Of a stretch of 64,000 bases of DNA, positions 12,331-23,580 are shown in pieces. Below the pieces are notes generated by a model. That model saw only the letters and a list, made by a program, of their open reading frames with translations, was not told the DNA's origin and did no database searches. The stretch is from positions 58,216,713-58,280,712 of the forward strand of contig CM069871.1 in the NCBI GenBank assembly GCA_036172665.1. The letters run 5' to 3'. Source of the DNA: Prosopocoilus inquinatus. Lineage: Eukaryota; Arthropoda; Insecta; Coleoptera; Lucanidae. The position numbers and the translations under genes were made by a program. Every line of letters begins with the position of its first letter. The stretch's first letter is position 1.

Positions 12331-12473
12331 ACAGTGAGTAAACCATCATCAAGTCGTATATTCTTAGGTGGATCATAACCGGCTGGATTAGTTCTAAATA
12401 CTAAACAGGAGGTTTTAGTATTATTTAAAGTAAGTTTGTTCCTTTCAAACCATTGTTTGAATTTTGATAATAT

Positions 12474-12965
12474 TCAATTGACAGTTGTCGACAGTTCCAT
12501 GAAATCCTTCTCCCATACAAGTAGATTAGTGTCGTCCGCATAGTTTACTATTTTCATATGTTTGTGTTGGCAATCTTCAAATAAGTCATTTATATATAGG
12601 ACAAAGAGCGTTGGCTCAAGTAGACTACCTTGTGGGATCCCAGTTTTGATTGTAACGTAATTGGAATAAAATTTTGCACCGTTTGCTGTAATTCGTGTTC
12701 TGTGGCTACGGCCGGTCAAGTACGATTGGAACCATCTTAAAACATTCCCTCGGATACCATAACATTCCATTTTGTCCAACAGTAAGTTATGGTCAACGCA
12801 GTCGAAGGCCTTGGACAGGTCGAGAAAAATTCCACAAGGCATATCTCCTCGTTCCAAAGCTGTCGCAATTGTTGCTATGTAGTCAAAAATCGCAGTTTCA
12901 GTTGATCTACCAGCTATGAAACCATATTGCGAAGGGTTGATTACGTTGCATTTGCACTGGTTTTC
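12474..12965 (-). pseudogene. LINE B reverse transcriptase (partial)
   Basis: RT blocks in order: QYGFIAGRSTETAIFDYI, GIFLDLSKAFDCVDHNLLL (catalytic Asp), GIRGNVLRWFQSYLTGR, KTGIPQGSLLEPTLFVLYIND, and VNYADDTNLLV (catalytic YADD). The fingers domain and everything upstream, including the endonuclease, are missing because of 5' truncation. The GxPQGS block has LLEP where LGP is usual. The frame ends at a stop shortly after the YADD block. The C-terminal block follows downstream in a separate frame. Confidence 0.85.
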
Positions 12966-12989
12966 AGTTTATCAAGAACTACGCCCAAT

Positions 12990-13360
12990 TCGAGAAGAAT
13001 TTAAAGAATTTATAAAAAATTAAAAAATTAAAGTGGTTAAAAATTGAAAGAAGAAACAAGAAAAATCAAGTCAATCTCAAGGTCAGCTGATACCAACCTA
13101 AAACTTAAAAATTGTAAGCATTTTAAAATTATAAGAAATAAATTAAAATGTAGTTACAAATCAAGGTCAACTCAACTGAACGCAAGCAAGAAACTAAGAA
13201 TCAAAAAAGCAAAAGAAGCAAAAGTGGAAATATTTTTTAAAAACAATGAAAAGGAATGGTCCAATCCTCCTCAAGGCCAACCTAACCCAAGTAAAAAGAA
13301 ATAAAATAAAAATTACAATAAGGAAACATTTTCATTTCAAGGTCAATTCAAATTTTATTA
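12990..13360 (+). repeat. degenerate repeats carrying TCAAGGTCA motifs
   Basis: Four copies of TCAAGGYCA followed by A/G-rich sequence lie at 13077, 13161, 13271 (GGCCA variant) and 13337, with spacings of 84, 110 and 66 bp; several continue as ACCCAACCCAA-like strings. A fifth copy is at 11445. The 86-codon Lys-rich plus-strand frame here is explained by the A-rich repeat and is not called as a gene. The motif equals the monomeric half-site of FTZ-F1/SF-1-type nuclear receptors; whether anything binds is unknown. Confidence 0.6.
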
Positions 13361-13613
13361 CACTTTACTTCTTTTCTTTGCATTTCAATTCCATTATATT
13401 TCACATCATTCACCATTTCTAGACTTCACTTTGTTTTACAGTAAATTATAATACCGTTTCAAATTAATAAGAATGTAAAAATCCAGATTATTCGTACACT
13501 TAAATTAATTAGAAAATAAATCGCGATAGTATAGAATGAAGGCGTGAATCATTGATATTAGACATTCATTCAAAACGATCGAAAATGAGATCATACATTC
13601 GTATCTAATTGAA

Positions 13614-13856
13614 GGGTGACGGCTAAAAACGATCAGAATTATATTTTGCTGATTTGTGAGTATTTAAATTTTAAGATTCGTCAGCGTGTACTTTTAGCCG
13701 TTAACTCGTTTCTTTTCTCTTTATTTACTAAGAAACTGTAAGATTGTTTAGCCAAACTTAATCATACTCGTATTATATCTGTATTAAAGCAATAAAGTGG
13801 CACTAGAAACTCGTTTTTACGAAAACACGACCTTGATCGTTTTCAGCCGTCATCCC
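13614..13856. mobile_element. small MITE with GGGTGACGGC termini
   Basis: The left end GGGTGACGGCTAAAAACGAT and the right end ATCGTTTTCAGCCGTCATCC are near-perfect inverted repeats 243 bp apart overall, with a non-coding interior. No clear target duplication was found. Confidence 0.65.
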
Positions 13857-14586
13857 AAAATTTATAAACGTAAAACGTGTGAATGCATTTAATGAGTCAA
13901 GAGTGATTCATAGGAACCTCCAGCGAGTTATGTTACGGCGTGTAACGAAATGATTCAACTCCAGCTAACTTAAGCCTCCCTCCCCCACATAACATAAGAG
14001 GATGATAGCTTTAAATATCGGGAGAGTGATACGTAAGGGTCGGACATTCCTAGGATATCTGCTAAAAACCAATATAAAGATAAACAAAGCGGAAGCGTAG
14101 ATTTCAACGTCGCCGCTGAACGGCTTTTATGCCCGAGGCATTCTCACCCTCGCGCTCATTGCATCAGAAGCAACCGTTTGATGTAAATTACGTCTGTAAC
14201 ATAATTTCCTTTATAATTTCTTTCAAATTTATAATTATTAAGACATTTTAATTCTTTAATGTAACTTAAAAAAAAAACTGGCATAATACATTTAATTCAT
14301 ATCAATTATAGGGCAGTCACTGCAAAAAGAATGCGAGTTTATTTCGGAATGAATCGGTTATGTAAATAAGTTTTTATATCCAGTCACCAGAACTGTAGTG
14401 GTTACTGCGTGCCGCATATATTTCTCGGGCTTCGACTGATTTATTGTTTTGTTTTTACAGGGCACACGCGTTAAAGATTAGAACTTTTTCCGACTATGAT
14501 CGCTTCAGCATATTAGTAGTTCCTCGTATATTTAACGAAAGCTTCCGCCTAAAATGCGCCTACGCCTGGTGATACGACATCCCAAT
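13857..14586. other. gene-free DNA
   Basis: Nothing recognised on either strand. Confidence 0.4.
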
Positions 14587-14598
14587 ATAAATTCTCTC

Positions 14599-15188
14599 AG
14601 ATAAAATAGCGACATCTTACGATCGCTTTTTGACCTGACATTGCAGTAGGATAGACAAATTGAAGCGGGATTTGTTCCTAATAAGTCCCCCATGCAAGGC
14701 GGCCATGCTTGCTGTCAAAGCATAATGAAAGTTTATAGAAAAAATTTGTGCAAATCTTTTTTGATTGCAGTGAAAACCTCGAGCAGCCTCTGAACAGCTG
14801 TTTCAGCTGTTTCAGCTGTACAGAGGCTGCTCGAGGTATTCACTGCAATCAAAAACGATTTACACAAATTTTTTCTATAAACTTTCATTATGCTTTGACA
14901 GCAAGCATGGCCGCCTTGCATGGGAGACTTATTAGGAGCAAAGCCCGCTTCAATTTGTCTATCCTATTGCAATGTCAGGTCAAAAAGCGATCGTAAGATG
15001 TCGCTATTTTATCTGTTCATCACTCTTACATCGCAGTTGCGAATAAATTGGACAAGTCGTTTTTGTTTGCAGTGGAAATGTCGAGCTACGTCTCTGCTGA
15101 AGAAGCCCCAAGCAGGGCTGAAACAGCTGTACAGAGGCTGCTCGAGGTTTTCACTGCAATCAAAAACGATTTGCACACAATTTTTCTA
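14599..15188. mobile_element. foldback element FB, copy 1
   Basis: A long hairpin with arms of about 205 bp (about 14599-14805 and 14812-15015) is followed by a further 170 bp from the other end of the element, finishing at GCACACAATTTTTCTA. The insertion is flanked by the 12-bp duplication ATAAATTCTCTC (14587-14598 and 15189-15200). The same sequence family recurs at 23581, 24606 and 58955. Reading frames on both strands here are by-products of the palindrome. Confidence 0.85.
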
Positions 15189-15200
15189 ATAAATTCTCTC

Positions 15201-15359
15201 GTTAAAAAGTTCTACATTCTTTCTATCAGTCAATTGTTATAGTTTTGCATATATTTATATGTTTTATGAATAGACTTGCATCATCGGTGAGTTCAGTAAA
15301 ATAAAATTCTTGTAGCTTCAAAATTTAGAAGCTAACAGTCGCGCTAGTCCCTTCATTCA
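15201..15359. other. flank between the foldback element and the Gypsy remnant
   Basis: AT-rich, nothing recognised. Confidence 0.4.
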
Positions 15360-15391
15360 AACGATACGATACGATGGTTGGAACGACAACT

Positions 15392-16090
15392 CTACTTCCC
15401 CCACAGAAGACAACCTTCGATAGTTAATTCTGATCTTCTTCTATGAAACGGTCTCATGGCTATATCCTGTAGTTCTTCTGTCCAACCAGTACTCGTAAAC
15501 AGGTAGGCCTTGGAAAGTATAGGATCCTGTCTTATAAATCGAGCGATATCGGCGGCAGTACAGGGCAGATCTCGTATGTCTGATTTAAACAAGAACGATA
15601 CGTCATCTTCTTCCACGGATTCAGGATCTGCTTTCTCATTTGGTAATCGAGAAAGGAAATCAGTAACTTCATTTTCTTTTGATTTAACGTATTTAACTTC
15701 AAAGTCATAGGCAGATAACAGCAAAGCCCAACGTTGCATTCTAGCTGCGGCTGTACTTGGTAAACAATTTTTAGAGCCGAAAATCGACAGTAGTGGCTTA
15801 TGATCTGACCATAAAACGAATTTCTTTCCATGAAGGTATTGATGGAAGCGTTGAACTCCAAATATTATACTCAAAGCTTCTTTGTCAATTTGAGAATAAC
15901 CTAACTGCTTTATTCAAACTTTTGGATGCATATGCAACTGGCATCAGCAATCCCTTTTGATTTCGTTGAAAAATTGTAGCACCAAGACCGCACGACGAAG
16001 CATCACGTATTAATTCTGCAGTTCGATTTGGGTTCGAAGTGTGCTAGTATTGGAACTTCATTAAGTTTCTTTTTGATTCCGTTGAATGCA
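15392..16090 (-). pseudogene. Gypsy RNase H domain (broken)
   Basis: Open frame from 15874 downwards with FGVQRFHQYLHGKKF, WSDHKPLLSIFG (the SDHKPL signature) and MQRWALLLSAYDFEVKYVKS, followed by the DFLSRLP end block. The role in the family is degrading the RNA strand during reverse transcription. The first RNase H strand, which should carry the first catalytic Asp, lies in the stop-riddled 15875-16090 stretch. The frame then enters the linker before integrase and ends at about 15392. Confidence 0.85.
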
Positions 16091-16093
16091 TTT

Positions 16094-16952
16094 TCACAAT
16101 CTCGGCTCCATTTTGCATTTCGTATTTTTCTGCAGCAATTGATATAAGGGATGTAACATTGTAGATAGGTGTGGAGTAAACTTGGCGTAGAAGTTTACAA
16201 GCCCGATGAATGAACGCAACTGGTGAATGTCTGTAGGAGCAGGTGCATCGGAAATAGCTTTTAGTTTGTCTTCAGTTGGTTGTTGACCATGTCTTGAAAC
16301 GCAGTAACCCAAATAAGTTACAGAATTCAGTTTCAAGAGCCGAAAGAACTTTCTTAAGGTTTGTTAAATGCTCTGACGTTGTCTCTCCGGTGATGATAAT
16401 ATCATCCTGAAACACTCCAACTCTTGGAAAATTCCCAAACATCATATCGAGTCTCTTCTGAAAAATCTCAGGCGCTGATGCAATTCCAAATGGTAATCGT
16501 AAAACCTTGAAAATCCCCTTGTGCGTATTTATAGCACAAATATCTTGCGATTGAGAATCAAGGGGTAGATGAACGAAAGCACAGCGTATATCAAGGATGC
16601 TGAATTGTTGACCGCCGGTCAACTTAGCAACAATTTCTTCTGCAGTAGGTAACTTGTATTTATCAATATGAAGATGTGGATTCACTGTTACTCGGTAGTC
16701 TCCGCATAATCTCACGCTGCCATCCTTTTTCCTCACAGGAATGATTGGAGTAGCCCATTCGCAGCAGTCCGTAGGAAGTAGAATTCCCATCTCCACTAAT
16801 CTGTCAAGTTCTTCTTCAATTTTTGGACGAAGTGCAAATGGCACAGGCCTAGCCCTAAAGAATTTTGGAGCAACTCCTTCTTTAAGCCGTAAAGTAACTG
16901 GAGAGCCAATAAACCAGCCTATTCCAGGTTCGAAAGCCTTGTATTTCATCAA
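16094..16952 (-). pseudogene. Gypsy reverse transcriptase (broken)
   Basis: Fingers block ARPVPFALRPKIEEELDRL, EWATPIIPVRKKDGSVRLCG, then FSILDIRCAFVHLPLD (catalytic Asp), RLPFGIASAPEIFQKRL, and the catalytic box FQDDIIITG, where Phe-Gln replaces the usual Tyr-Leu before Asp-Asp. A frameshift at about 16300 separates this from the thumb block LGYCVSRHGQQPTEDKLKAI and RSFIGLVNFYAKFTPHLS. The sequence style is that of invertebrate Gypsy elements widely annotated as K02A2.6-like. Inactive because of the shift. Confidence 0.88.
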
Positions 16953-17320
16953 TGTTTATCTTGCTGTCATTTCTTTTTTCCATGTGAAATAATTCTTTCA
17001 TGTTGACTTTAAATTGCTTTACAAATGGTCTTCCAATCAACCAGTGGTGGTCCTCCGCTTTCAATGACTATAAATTTGTAAGCCTCACAAACGTTTCCTA
17101 CTTCAACTTCAGCATGTATAGCTCCCAAAGGATGAACCATACTGCCATCGTAGAGTTTCAAAGCAACTATTGACGGCTCAAGCAGTAAATGATCATGATT
17201 TTCGTATGTCGACTTGGAAATAACAGATACTGACAATCCCGAATCTACTTCAAATTCCATGGATTTACCATCTACTTGTATCTGTATCACAATGGGTTTG
17301 TCATGGAGCTGACTCTGCAT
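16953..17320 (-). pseudogene. Gypsy aspartic protease
   Basis: Retropepsin-like block: KPIVIQIQVDGKSMEFEVDSG with the active-site triplet Asp-Ser-Gly, then VSVISKSTYEN, and later WLIGRPFVKQF near 17030, the partner of the usual LGxDxL block, here with Arg-Pro. The residue after DSG is Leu where Ala is normal. A frameshift falls between the two halves at about 17010-17060. In active relatives this protease cuts Gag-Pol. Probably dead. Confidence 0.75.
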
Positions 17321-17399
17321 ATTTTATATGGCACGGAAATCAGTGAAATCCTCTTTTTCAGTTGAGTGACTCTGAAACATCTTGTTCGAAGCAATTCAA

Positions 17400-18264
17400 T
17401 CAATCTTCGGCCCAGGTCCCTTTTTCTTGTCACTTTTACACGTCCGTTTTAAATGATCCACTTTATTGCACTTCTCGCAGGTGTAGTTTTTAAATGGAGC
17501 ATCATTGGCAATGACAATTCATCAGCCCAGTGATCAAAATTATTGCAACGGAAACAGCATTTCTTGTTTTTAATCGCACTTCCCGATGTTGATTTGATTT
17601 CTCGTTGATTCTTTGGCTTGGAGTTTCTTGATTTTAATTGCATTTTATTCATAGGTAGTGCTGTCCTGGATTGTCTTAGTTCACAGGCATCCCTCTTAGC
17701 AGTCTCGAAACTTAGAGCGATATCAGTAGCCACATCCAATGTAAGATTGTCAATTGTGAGTAATTTATTTAAAAGTGTAGTGTCCCTTACTCCAAACACT
17801 ATTTGATCGCGCAGTGTTTCGTTTAGTTGATTTTCAAACTTGCAATTAGTGGATAATCTTCTTAAATCGGCCAAATAATCAGAGAAACTCTCATTTTCCA
17901 ATTGAACTCGTCTTGTGAATCGGTATCTTTCAGTTGTCACATTCGGTGTTGGATTAAAGTGTTTCTTAAGAGTAGCAACTAGATCATTATATGTTTTGGA
18001 CTTGGGAACTTCAGGTGTAAGCAGACTACGTAGTAAGGCATAGGTATCCTTACCTATCATTGTCAAAAGTATTGACTTTTTGTTATCATGACTTGAAATA
18101 TCATTCGCATCGAAGTAATTATCGAGCCTTTCTTCATATAGTAGCCAATTATCATTATTTGCATCAAAGGGCTCAATATTTCCCATAATATGAATTGTCG
18201 TAGCTGCAGCTTTTGACTGACCGTCATTTTGGCTGTCAGCTTGACCCGGATTAGTCCACGGCAT
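17400..18264 (-). pseudogene. Gypsy gag with two zinc knuckles
   Basis: Starts at an ATG giving MPWTNPGQ and runs for 271 codons. It contains the capsid-type block DNWLLYEERLDNYFDAN, LLRSLLTPEVPKSKTYNDL, LKKHFNPTPN and NESFSDYLADLRRL, typical of Gag in this Gypsy group. Near the end comes CFRCNNFDHW, the first half of a CCHC knuckle. A frameshift then breaks the frame, but in another frame CEKCNKVDHLKRTC (a complete CX2CX4HX4C knuckle) follows at about 17450-17490. The role is forming the particle and packaging the RNA. The N-terminal start just downstream of the primer-binding site supports this ATG. Confidence 0.85.
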
Positions 18265-18284
18265 CTTTACTTAATTCTTCCAAT

Positions 18285-18448
18285 TTATCTCGTCGCCAGT
18301 TGTAATGTATGTAAGTAAATGCATTGAAAATTCGTATTAGTTTTTCAGTATATAAAGTGTCAGTTTATTATTTCATTTATAACAAAACTTAATTACTATT
18401 ACAAATTCTCCTAATGCATATATAATGTACAAGAACATAGAAGTAACA
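18285..18448 (-). repeat. probable Gypsy 5' LTR and primer-binding site
   Basis: On the minus strand a sequence starting TGTTACTTC and ending CATTACA is followed by AC and then TGGCGACGAGATAAATTGGA, a TGG-initial primer-binding-site-like string just upstream of gag. The candidate LTR contains AATAAA and is only about 143 bp, so it may be shortened. The matching 3' LTR is not in the window, so the left border is inferred from the TG...CA rule alone. Confidence 0.45.
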
Positions 18449-18469
18449 AAGGGTTTTAAGAAGTGTATG

Positions 18470-19833
18470 GGTTTCTTCGTCCCTTTTTCTCTTTTCTCTC
18501 AACATGACTTAATCCCATTTGTTTCTGAAGACCCATACCATCCTGCTTTATCAATTACATTTAAGATGAGTGCGAAAAATTTTCAGATTTCATTTCCAGT
18601 CAATAACAACAACCGTTATAACTTTCGAAAAGCAAATTTCCCACTACTTTATACAAACATCTTGAATACCGTCTGGTCTGAACTTGACCATCACGATAAT
18701 GTAGATGAATGTGTTAATTCCTTTTATGAAATATTGCATTCTTCGTTTGATAAATTTGTTCCCTCTTATAAATGTTCTAAGAAAATTTATTTCCCACTTT
18801 GGTTTACTGCTGAGATAAAGCAGTATCTTAAACTTAAAGTGTACTATCATCGTAAGTCGAAATCAACCAATCGTGAGTGTTTCTTTATCGAGTTCAGTAG
18901 ACTTCGACGTCTTACTAAAGATTTAATCCAATCTGCTTATTTAACTTATGTATCTGTAGTAGAAACTCAATTAATTTCCAATCCAAAATCTTTCTGGAAT
19001 TATGTACGTCATAAAAAAGGGTACGACTCGTATTTCCTCTGCTCTGTCTCATGGTAATCTTTGTTTTAATGATCACATTGATATCGTCAATGTAATTGCC
19101 AAACAATTCTCTAGTGTTTACTCAACTCCTAATAATAATCGCGATAACGATCTTATGCCCAATATCACTTGTGATACGTTTTCCATGAATGATGTAACCG
19201 AGGAAGATATTCTGAACAGCATACTGAAAATGGATTGTAAGTTTACTTCTGGTGACGATCAAGTTCCTTCATTTGTAATCAAGGATTGTCGACAAGTAAT
19301 TGTTGTCCTCCTTAAAATTATTTTCAATCTTGCGCTTAAAACCAATACATTTCCCACGCTTTGGAAAACTGCTTGAATATGTCCAGTACTTAAAAAAAGG
19401 TGATTCTGCTGACGTACGCAACTATAGACCTATTTCTATTTTATCTAACTTTTCTAAAATTTTCGAACAAGTTATTTATACCAAAATGTATGCCGCTATG
19501 TACTCTAAGATATCACTTGCTCAGCATGGTTTCATCCAGCGGAGGTTTACTATTACTAACCTGGCTTGCATTACACATGACATCTGTGCTGCTTTAGACT
19601 CCTTAACGCAAATGGATGTTATATATACCGATTTTTCAAAGGCTTTTGACCGTATTGACCACAACATCTTACTTGAGAAACTTAAATCTTATGGGCTAAG
19701 TCATAATCTTTTGGAATTTATGGGATCTTATTTGAACGGTACTCTGGTGTACCACAAGGGGTCTAACTTAGGACCTTTATTGTTCAATTTATTTGTAAAT
19801 GATTTGTTCATATTCTTACCTGTCCTGTCTTAG
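18470..19833 (+). pseudogene. LINE C linker and reverse transcriptase N-half (broken)
   Basis: Linker block YNFRKANFPLLYTNI and ESFDKFVPSYK-like text to WFTAEIKQYLKLK and FWNYVRHKK; a frameshift at about 19017; then DDQVPSFVIKDC. Another frameshift near 19370 leads into NYRPISILSNFSKIFEQVIY, AQHGFIQRRFTITNL and YTDFSKAFDRIDHNILL (catalytic Asp). The sequence jumps from SYLNG straight to the VPQG-type block (coordinates 19736-19765), about 20-25 codons short, then GPLLFNLFVNDL. Several lesions make it dead. Confidence 0.85.
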
Positions 19834-20633
19834 CCCATGCTGACGATGTCAAACTCTATCAGCGCATAAATGACTTGCGAGATGACGAATGCCTACAGAA
19901 TAATATTAACTTGCTTAACACTTGGTATAATCAAAACAACTTGTTCTTAAATGTTGAGAAATGCTTTGTGATACGTTATACTAGAAAGAAAACTAAACTT
20001 CAGTTTCCTTACAGTGTTGATAATAACTTGCTTACCCCCTTAACTTCTGTTAAGGATGTTTGTGTCATTTTTGACGAAGAGTTAAATTTGAGAAGCCATA
20101 TTTCTTCCATCAGTTTATCCGCTTCTAAAATGTTAGGTTTCATAATGCGTAATTCGAGGCATTTTACTGATCTCAGAGCTCTAAATTCTCTATATTACTC
20201 TTTAGTACGTAGTCGGTTGGAGTATGCTTCTATAATCTGGCAGCCTATATATGTCTGTCATCAAATACAGCTAGAACGTGTTCAGAGACACTTCTTAAAG
20301 TTGTTGCATTTCAAAAAGTTTAATCGATATCCGGAACGTAACTTTGATCATTCTGCCTTATTGTTAGTTCAAGGTTATCAATCGTTGCAGGCACGTAGGG
20401 AAGGATGTAGTGCGCAATTCTTATACAGACTGCTGAATTATAAAATAGACTATCCCTACTTACATGGCCATATCTACTTTGTTGTACCACGTATTTCTTC
20501 TAGAAGCAACAATAGTTTTTACTCCTGTAGGTCTAGAACTAACATTATGATTAGAAGTCCGGTTGTGCAAATGTGCAGAAACGCAGATAAGTGCTTTGAT
20601 GATGTATTTATTGGTCTCCGGCATACAACATGA
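19834..20633 (+). pseudogene. LINE C RT C-half and C-terminal domain
   Basis: Opens with AHADDVKLYQ, the catalytic box with His in place of the usual Phe/Tyr. It continues as one 250-codon frame: NNINLLNTWYNQNNLFLNVEK, VKDVCVIFDEELNLRSHI, LNSLYYSLVRSRLEYASIIW and IQLERVQRHFLKLL. These are the standard thumb and post-RT blocks of Jockey-type ORF2. It ends at a natural-looking stop about 300 bp before the ATT tail. Confidence 0.85.
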
Positions 20634-21034
20634 TTGCTACACTGTTTATTGCTCGTTGTTGTGCACTATCTTATAAAATATTACTGTAATTTCTACTTAA
20701 TCAGGCAGCTCTTTTTACTTGTCTCTTCGTACCTCTTTCTTTTTCTTTTTACATTATTTTACACTCGCTAAGAATTGTTTTCCAGTAATCCTCAGTAACA
20801 CGTAATTTACATTTATACATATTTTACATTTATATTTATATATTTACGTCTTTAGTTAGCATTTAGTATAGTTAATGTACACGTAGTTGGTTTTGTTGTG
20901 TCTGTTTTGGCAGTACTGTTGGACACATTAAATTATTATTATTATTATTATTCTCTCCGTATCGCAGAATGTTTCGTTTATTTTTAATTACGAAAATTTT
21001 ACTTAATTTTATTTTAAAATTGCCTGTCTAAAAA

Positions 21035-21340
21035 TTGCCCGTAACGAAATTATTTTTATTTTATCTGAATATATTTTGTTATGTATTAAAGAATCGGATT
21101 TTTATTTGAACTATTATAGTAAAAGGAAAGACGATTAACCTAACAAAGAAAGAGAAAATGAGTGACCAATTTCGACAATTCCGAAAATACAAGTAGGCAT
21201 CGTCCTACAAACCATGGGAAAGAAGGTAGAGATCGATTTCTGGCTTTATTTTCGAGAACTAGGCTACAAACAAAGAAGTTTCATATTCAAGCTTTGCATG
21301 TCTTGCTGAAAGGGATTGAGGACAAAACGGGTAGGATAGT
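21035..21340 (+). repeat. repeat C, copy 1
   Basis: Shares with 52420-52715 a TGTTATGTA/TGTAATGTA block, a GAGTGAnCA block, CGACAATTCCnAAAA, ATCGATTTCTGGCTTT and a later GGACAAAA block, in the same order and spacing. Diverged; non-coding or decayed coding. Confidence 0.6.
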
Positions 21341-22799
21341 AGGATGTAGGATTTTTAAAATTTTAAACTGTCATCTTTTCAAACTCCATCCGCACGGTTA
21401 CAAGAACCTTTCAAAACCTACGATCACATTCTAATAAATGCATTTTCTACAACGAGATATTCATTGATTCATTGGATGGTTGAAGTTTTGCTGTTCAGTG
21501 GATAATTAAGAGGAAATGATAGAAGTTTGATGGATGTGTGACGGTCACCTTATTAAATTATACTATTTTCAACATGTTCTTAAACTTCGTTTTGACGATG
21601 GTAGTTTCTTTGATGGTTGACAGCAACTATTACAGAACCGATAATCATAAAATCGAGGCTTCACTGCTGAGGCAAATGTAGTACATCCAAAACATTACTC
21701 CCACGTTTTCGATGATGATGAATTTCATGAATCATGAATCAGAAAGGTGGAGAACAGTTAGCACCAATTTGTTTTTAAAATGTACAAACAACAAGCACGT
21801 AGAACTGTAAACCATTTTTAAATCGGCTAGCAATTAAGTATCGATTATGCCAACTGTTGATTCTAAATCGCATTACTATTTTAAGTGAATTTTAATACCA
21901 ATTTACTAATGTTCGTCACGAACATTTAAGTAAACATATTTCAATTACATCAGCATTAAAATATTTTATCGAAAGATTATACTGCATTGGCTTTACCTAA
22001 TGTGTATCTTAAAATAATAATTTAAATCAGTTTTTAGAAGTAATTTAAATGTTTCCTTTTTATTTTTGATCAATTTAATGTACGTCGGCCATTTACTAAA
22101 TTCGCACTTGAAGCAAACAGCTTTGTGTGTACATATTATATGCTTTCAAACATTACAAAATATCATGCATGACTGTTGCGGTGATTTTACAACTACATTT
22201 ATTTTGTCAATTCCCAACAGCGTTGTGTGGCGCCATATAATATGTAAAACGTAGTTTATTATATATATGTATTACACTTTTAATCTGCTTATGCCGTATG
22301 TGTACTCACACAATTTGCATATGCAGGTGATATGTTTACAGGATTAACAAAGTTCAAATGATTTTCTTTCCTGATTTTTACATGTAAATACGTATTTCGA
22401 CAAGTGTATCTTAAGTAGGAATAATAGTAATAACAATAATACTGTCAACAAGGAACCTGGACCGTTGAGGACTAACCGATGTGGAGTGGACTACTTCTAG
22501 TCAAAGGACTAACCCTTTCTTTCGGCAATCTTGCCTCTGATCAATTTAGGCAAGCGTAAAAAGTAAATAATAAACGCTGTTTAAAGTAAACGGAACTTGC
22601 CTATTTACAAATAATAGAACAAACGCATGAGTTTAAACTAACCATACAAACTAACCAAAACAATCCGATACAATTTACACAAACGAAAACGGTAATAGGA
22701 TCGATTGACCCAGCAATAAAATTAGCTAGTGAGTAAACATTTCAACGAGGTCTGCGTCAAACCATCTAAGCTAGGCGCAATTTGGTCCTAATTTTCCTC

Positions 22800-22925
22800 T
22801 GATCAGCGAAAGCAGACACGCCAAAGCTAATTTTATACCGACGCCAAAACGCTACTAACAAATAAAATCGAGGTTAATTTTTATACGGACTGCTAAAAGA
22901 ATTGGGGATAAGAGGGGGTGAAAAG
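22800..22925 (+). repeat. repeat C, copy 2 (3' part)
   Basis: Matches 52645-52715 through CGCTACTAACAAA, GCTAAAAGAATTGGGGA and the GATGAAAAG-like end. Confidence 0.6.
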
Positions 22926-23580
22926 TGTTGTTCACTTTTATTCTTGTCACATTTTCCACCCCCGTTCTTGCATTTCACACGTCTTGTATACCAAATAAGT
23001 TACGCGGTCAACTACACTAGCATCAAGATGCGCTTTAGGAGAGTAAAATGCCGAAAATGGATCTTTAAAGATTCGAATATTCAGTATGATTAATTATAAA
23101 AAATATTACAATTAAATTACTTCTTCTATTACAATGATTCATAATGGGTAATTATAATTAGGTCAGGGTCAGTTATTGATGGTCGCGAGTTCTTAGAATT
23201 TGCGCACGACGCAGAGAGCTCGATCGGAATCGACTTTTGGGAGTTGCTATAATTGCTCGTAATTCCTATACTTAATTGAAGATATTTTTGCATAGTAAAT
23301 GCAACATCAGAACTTCCCCGCTTCTTATAATTAGAGCTAGGATTATAAGCGTTATGCTTTTTAATGCTTTTTTTGCTTTTTTTGCTTTTTTTTTGGATTT
23401 TTTACGTTTTTGCTTATTTCGTACTTATTTTAGAAATTCCGTGCTTATTTTAGAAAGTCCGTTCTTATTTTAAGAATTTTCTTAATAATAAATGTTTGCC
23501 TGGAGAAGCTGTGAAACATAGTTTTATGACATGTTTATGAGGGTAGGAGAAATGCCTTGGGTAATAACCAACAATATAGT

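Larger units (their letters stand above)
11503..12965 (-). mobile_element. LINE B, 5'-truncated with ATT-repeat tail
   Basis: Minus-strand LINE remnant. The RT begins abruptly at about 12965. The 3' end, read on the minus strand, carries an AATAAA signal followed by an ATT microsatellite (plus coordinates about 11503-11520), a common tail for this group of LINEs. Frameshifts lie between the RT block and the C-terminal block, so it is dead. Its protein is more like LINE E (61998-62860) than like LINE A. Confidence 0.85.
15360..18448 (-). mobile_element. decayed Ty3/Gypsy retrotransposon (5' half)
   Basis: On the minus strand, in order: a likely LTR end and primer-binding site, gag with zinc knuckles, aspartic protease, reverse transcriptase, and RNase H. 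That is the Ty3/Gypsy order; the sequence stops within the region after RNase H, at about 15360, so integrase and the 3' LTR are missing. Stops and frameshifts separate most domains. It is adjacent to the 5' end of LINE C, which may have contributed to its truncation. Confidence 0.88.
18470..20953 (+). mobile_element. LINE C, 5'-truncated with ATT-repeat tail
   Basis: Plus-strand Jockey-like LINE containing the end of the endonuclease-to-RT linker, RT, C-terminal domain and 3' UTR, finishing in an ATT microsatellite (about 20931-20953). There are at least three frameshifts and an internal deletion inside RT. It begins beside the LTR end of the Gypsy remnant, on the opposite strand. Confidence 0.88.
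20954..23323. other. gene-free AT-rich DNA
   Basis: No protein family recognised. It contains two partial copies of repeat C (21035-21340 and about 22800-22925); the 90-codon plus frame at 21162 lies inside the first and has no recognisable domain. Confidence 0.5.

Noticed and set aside
13044..13304. 86-codon Lys-rich plus-strand frame
   Set aside because: Composition-driven by the A-rich TCAAGGTCA repeat units.
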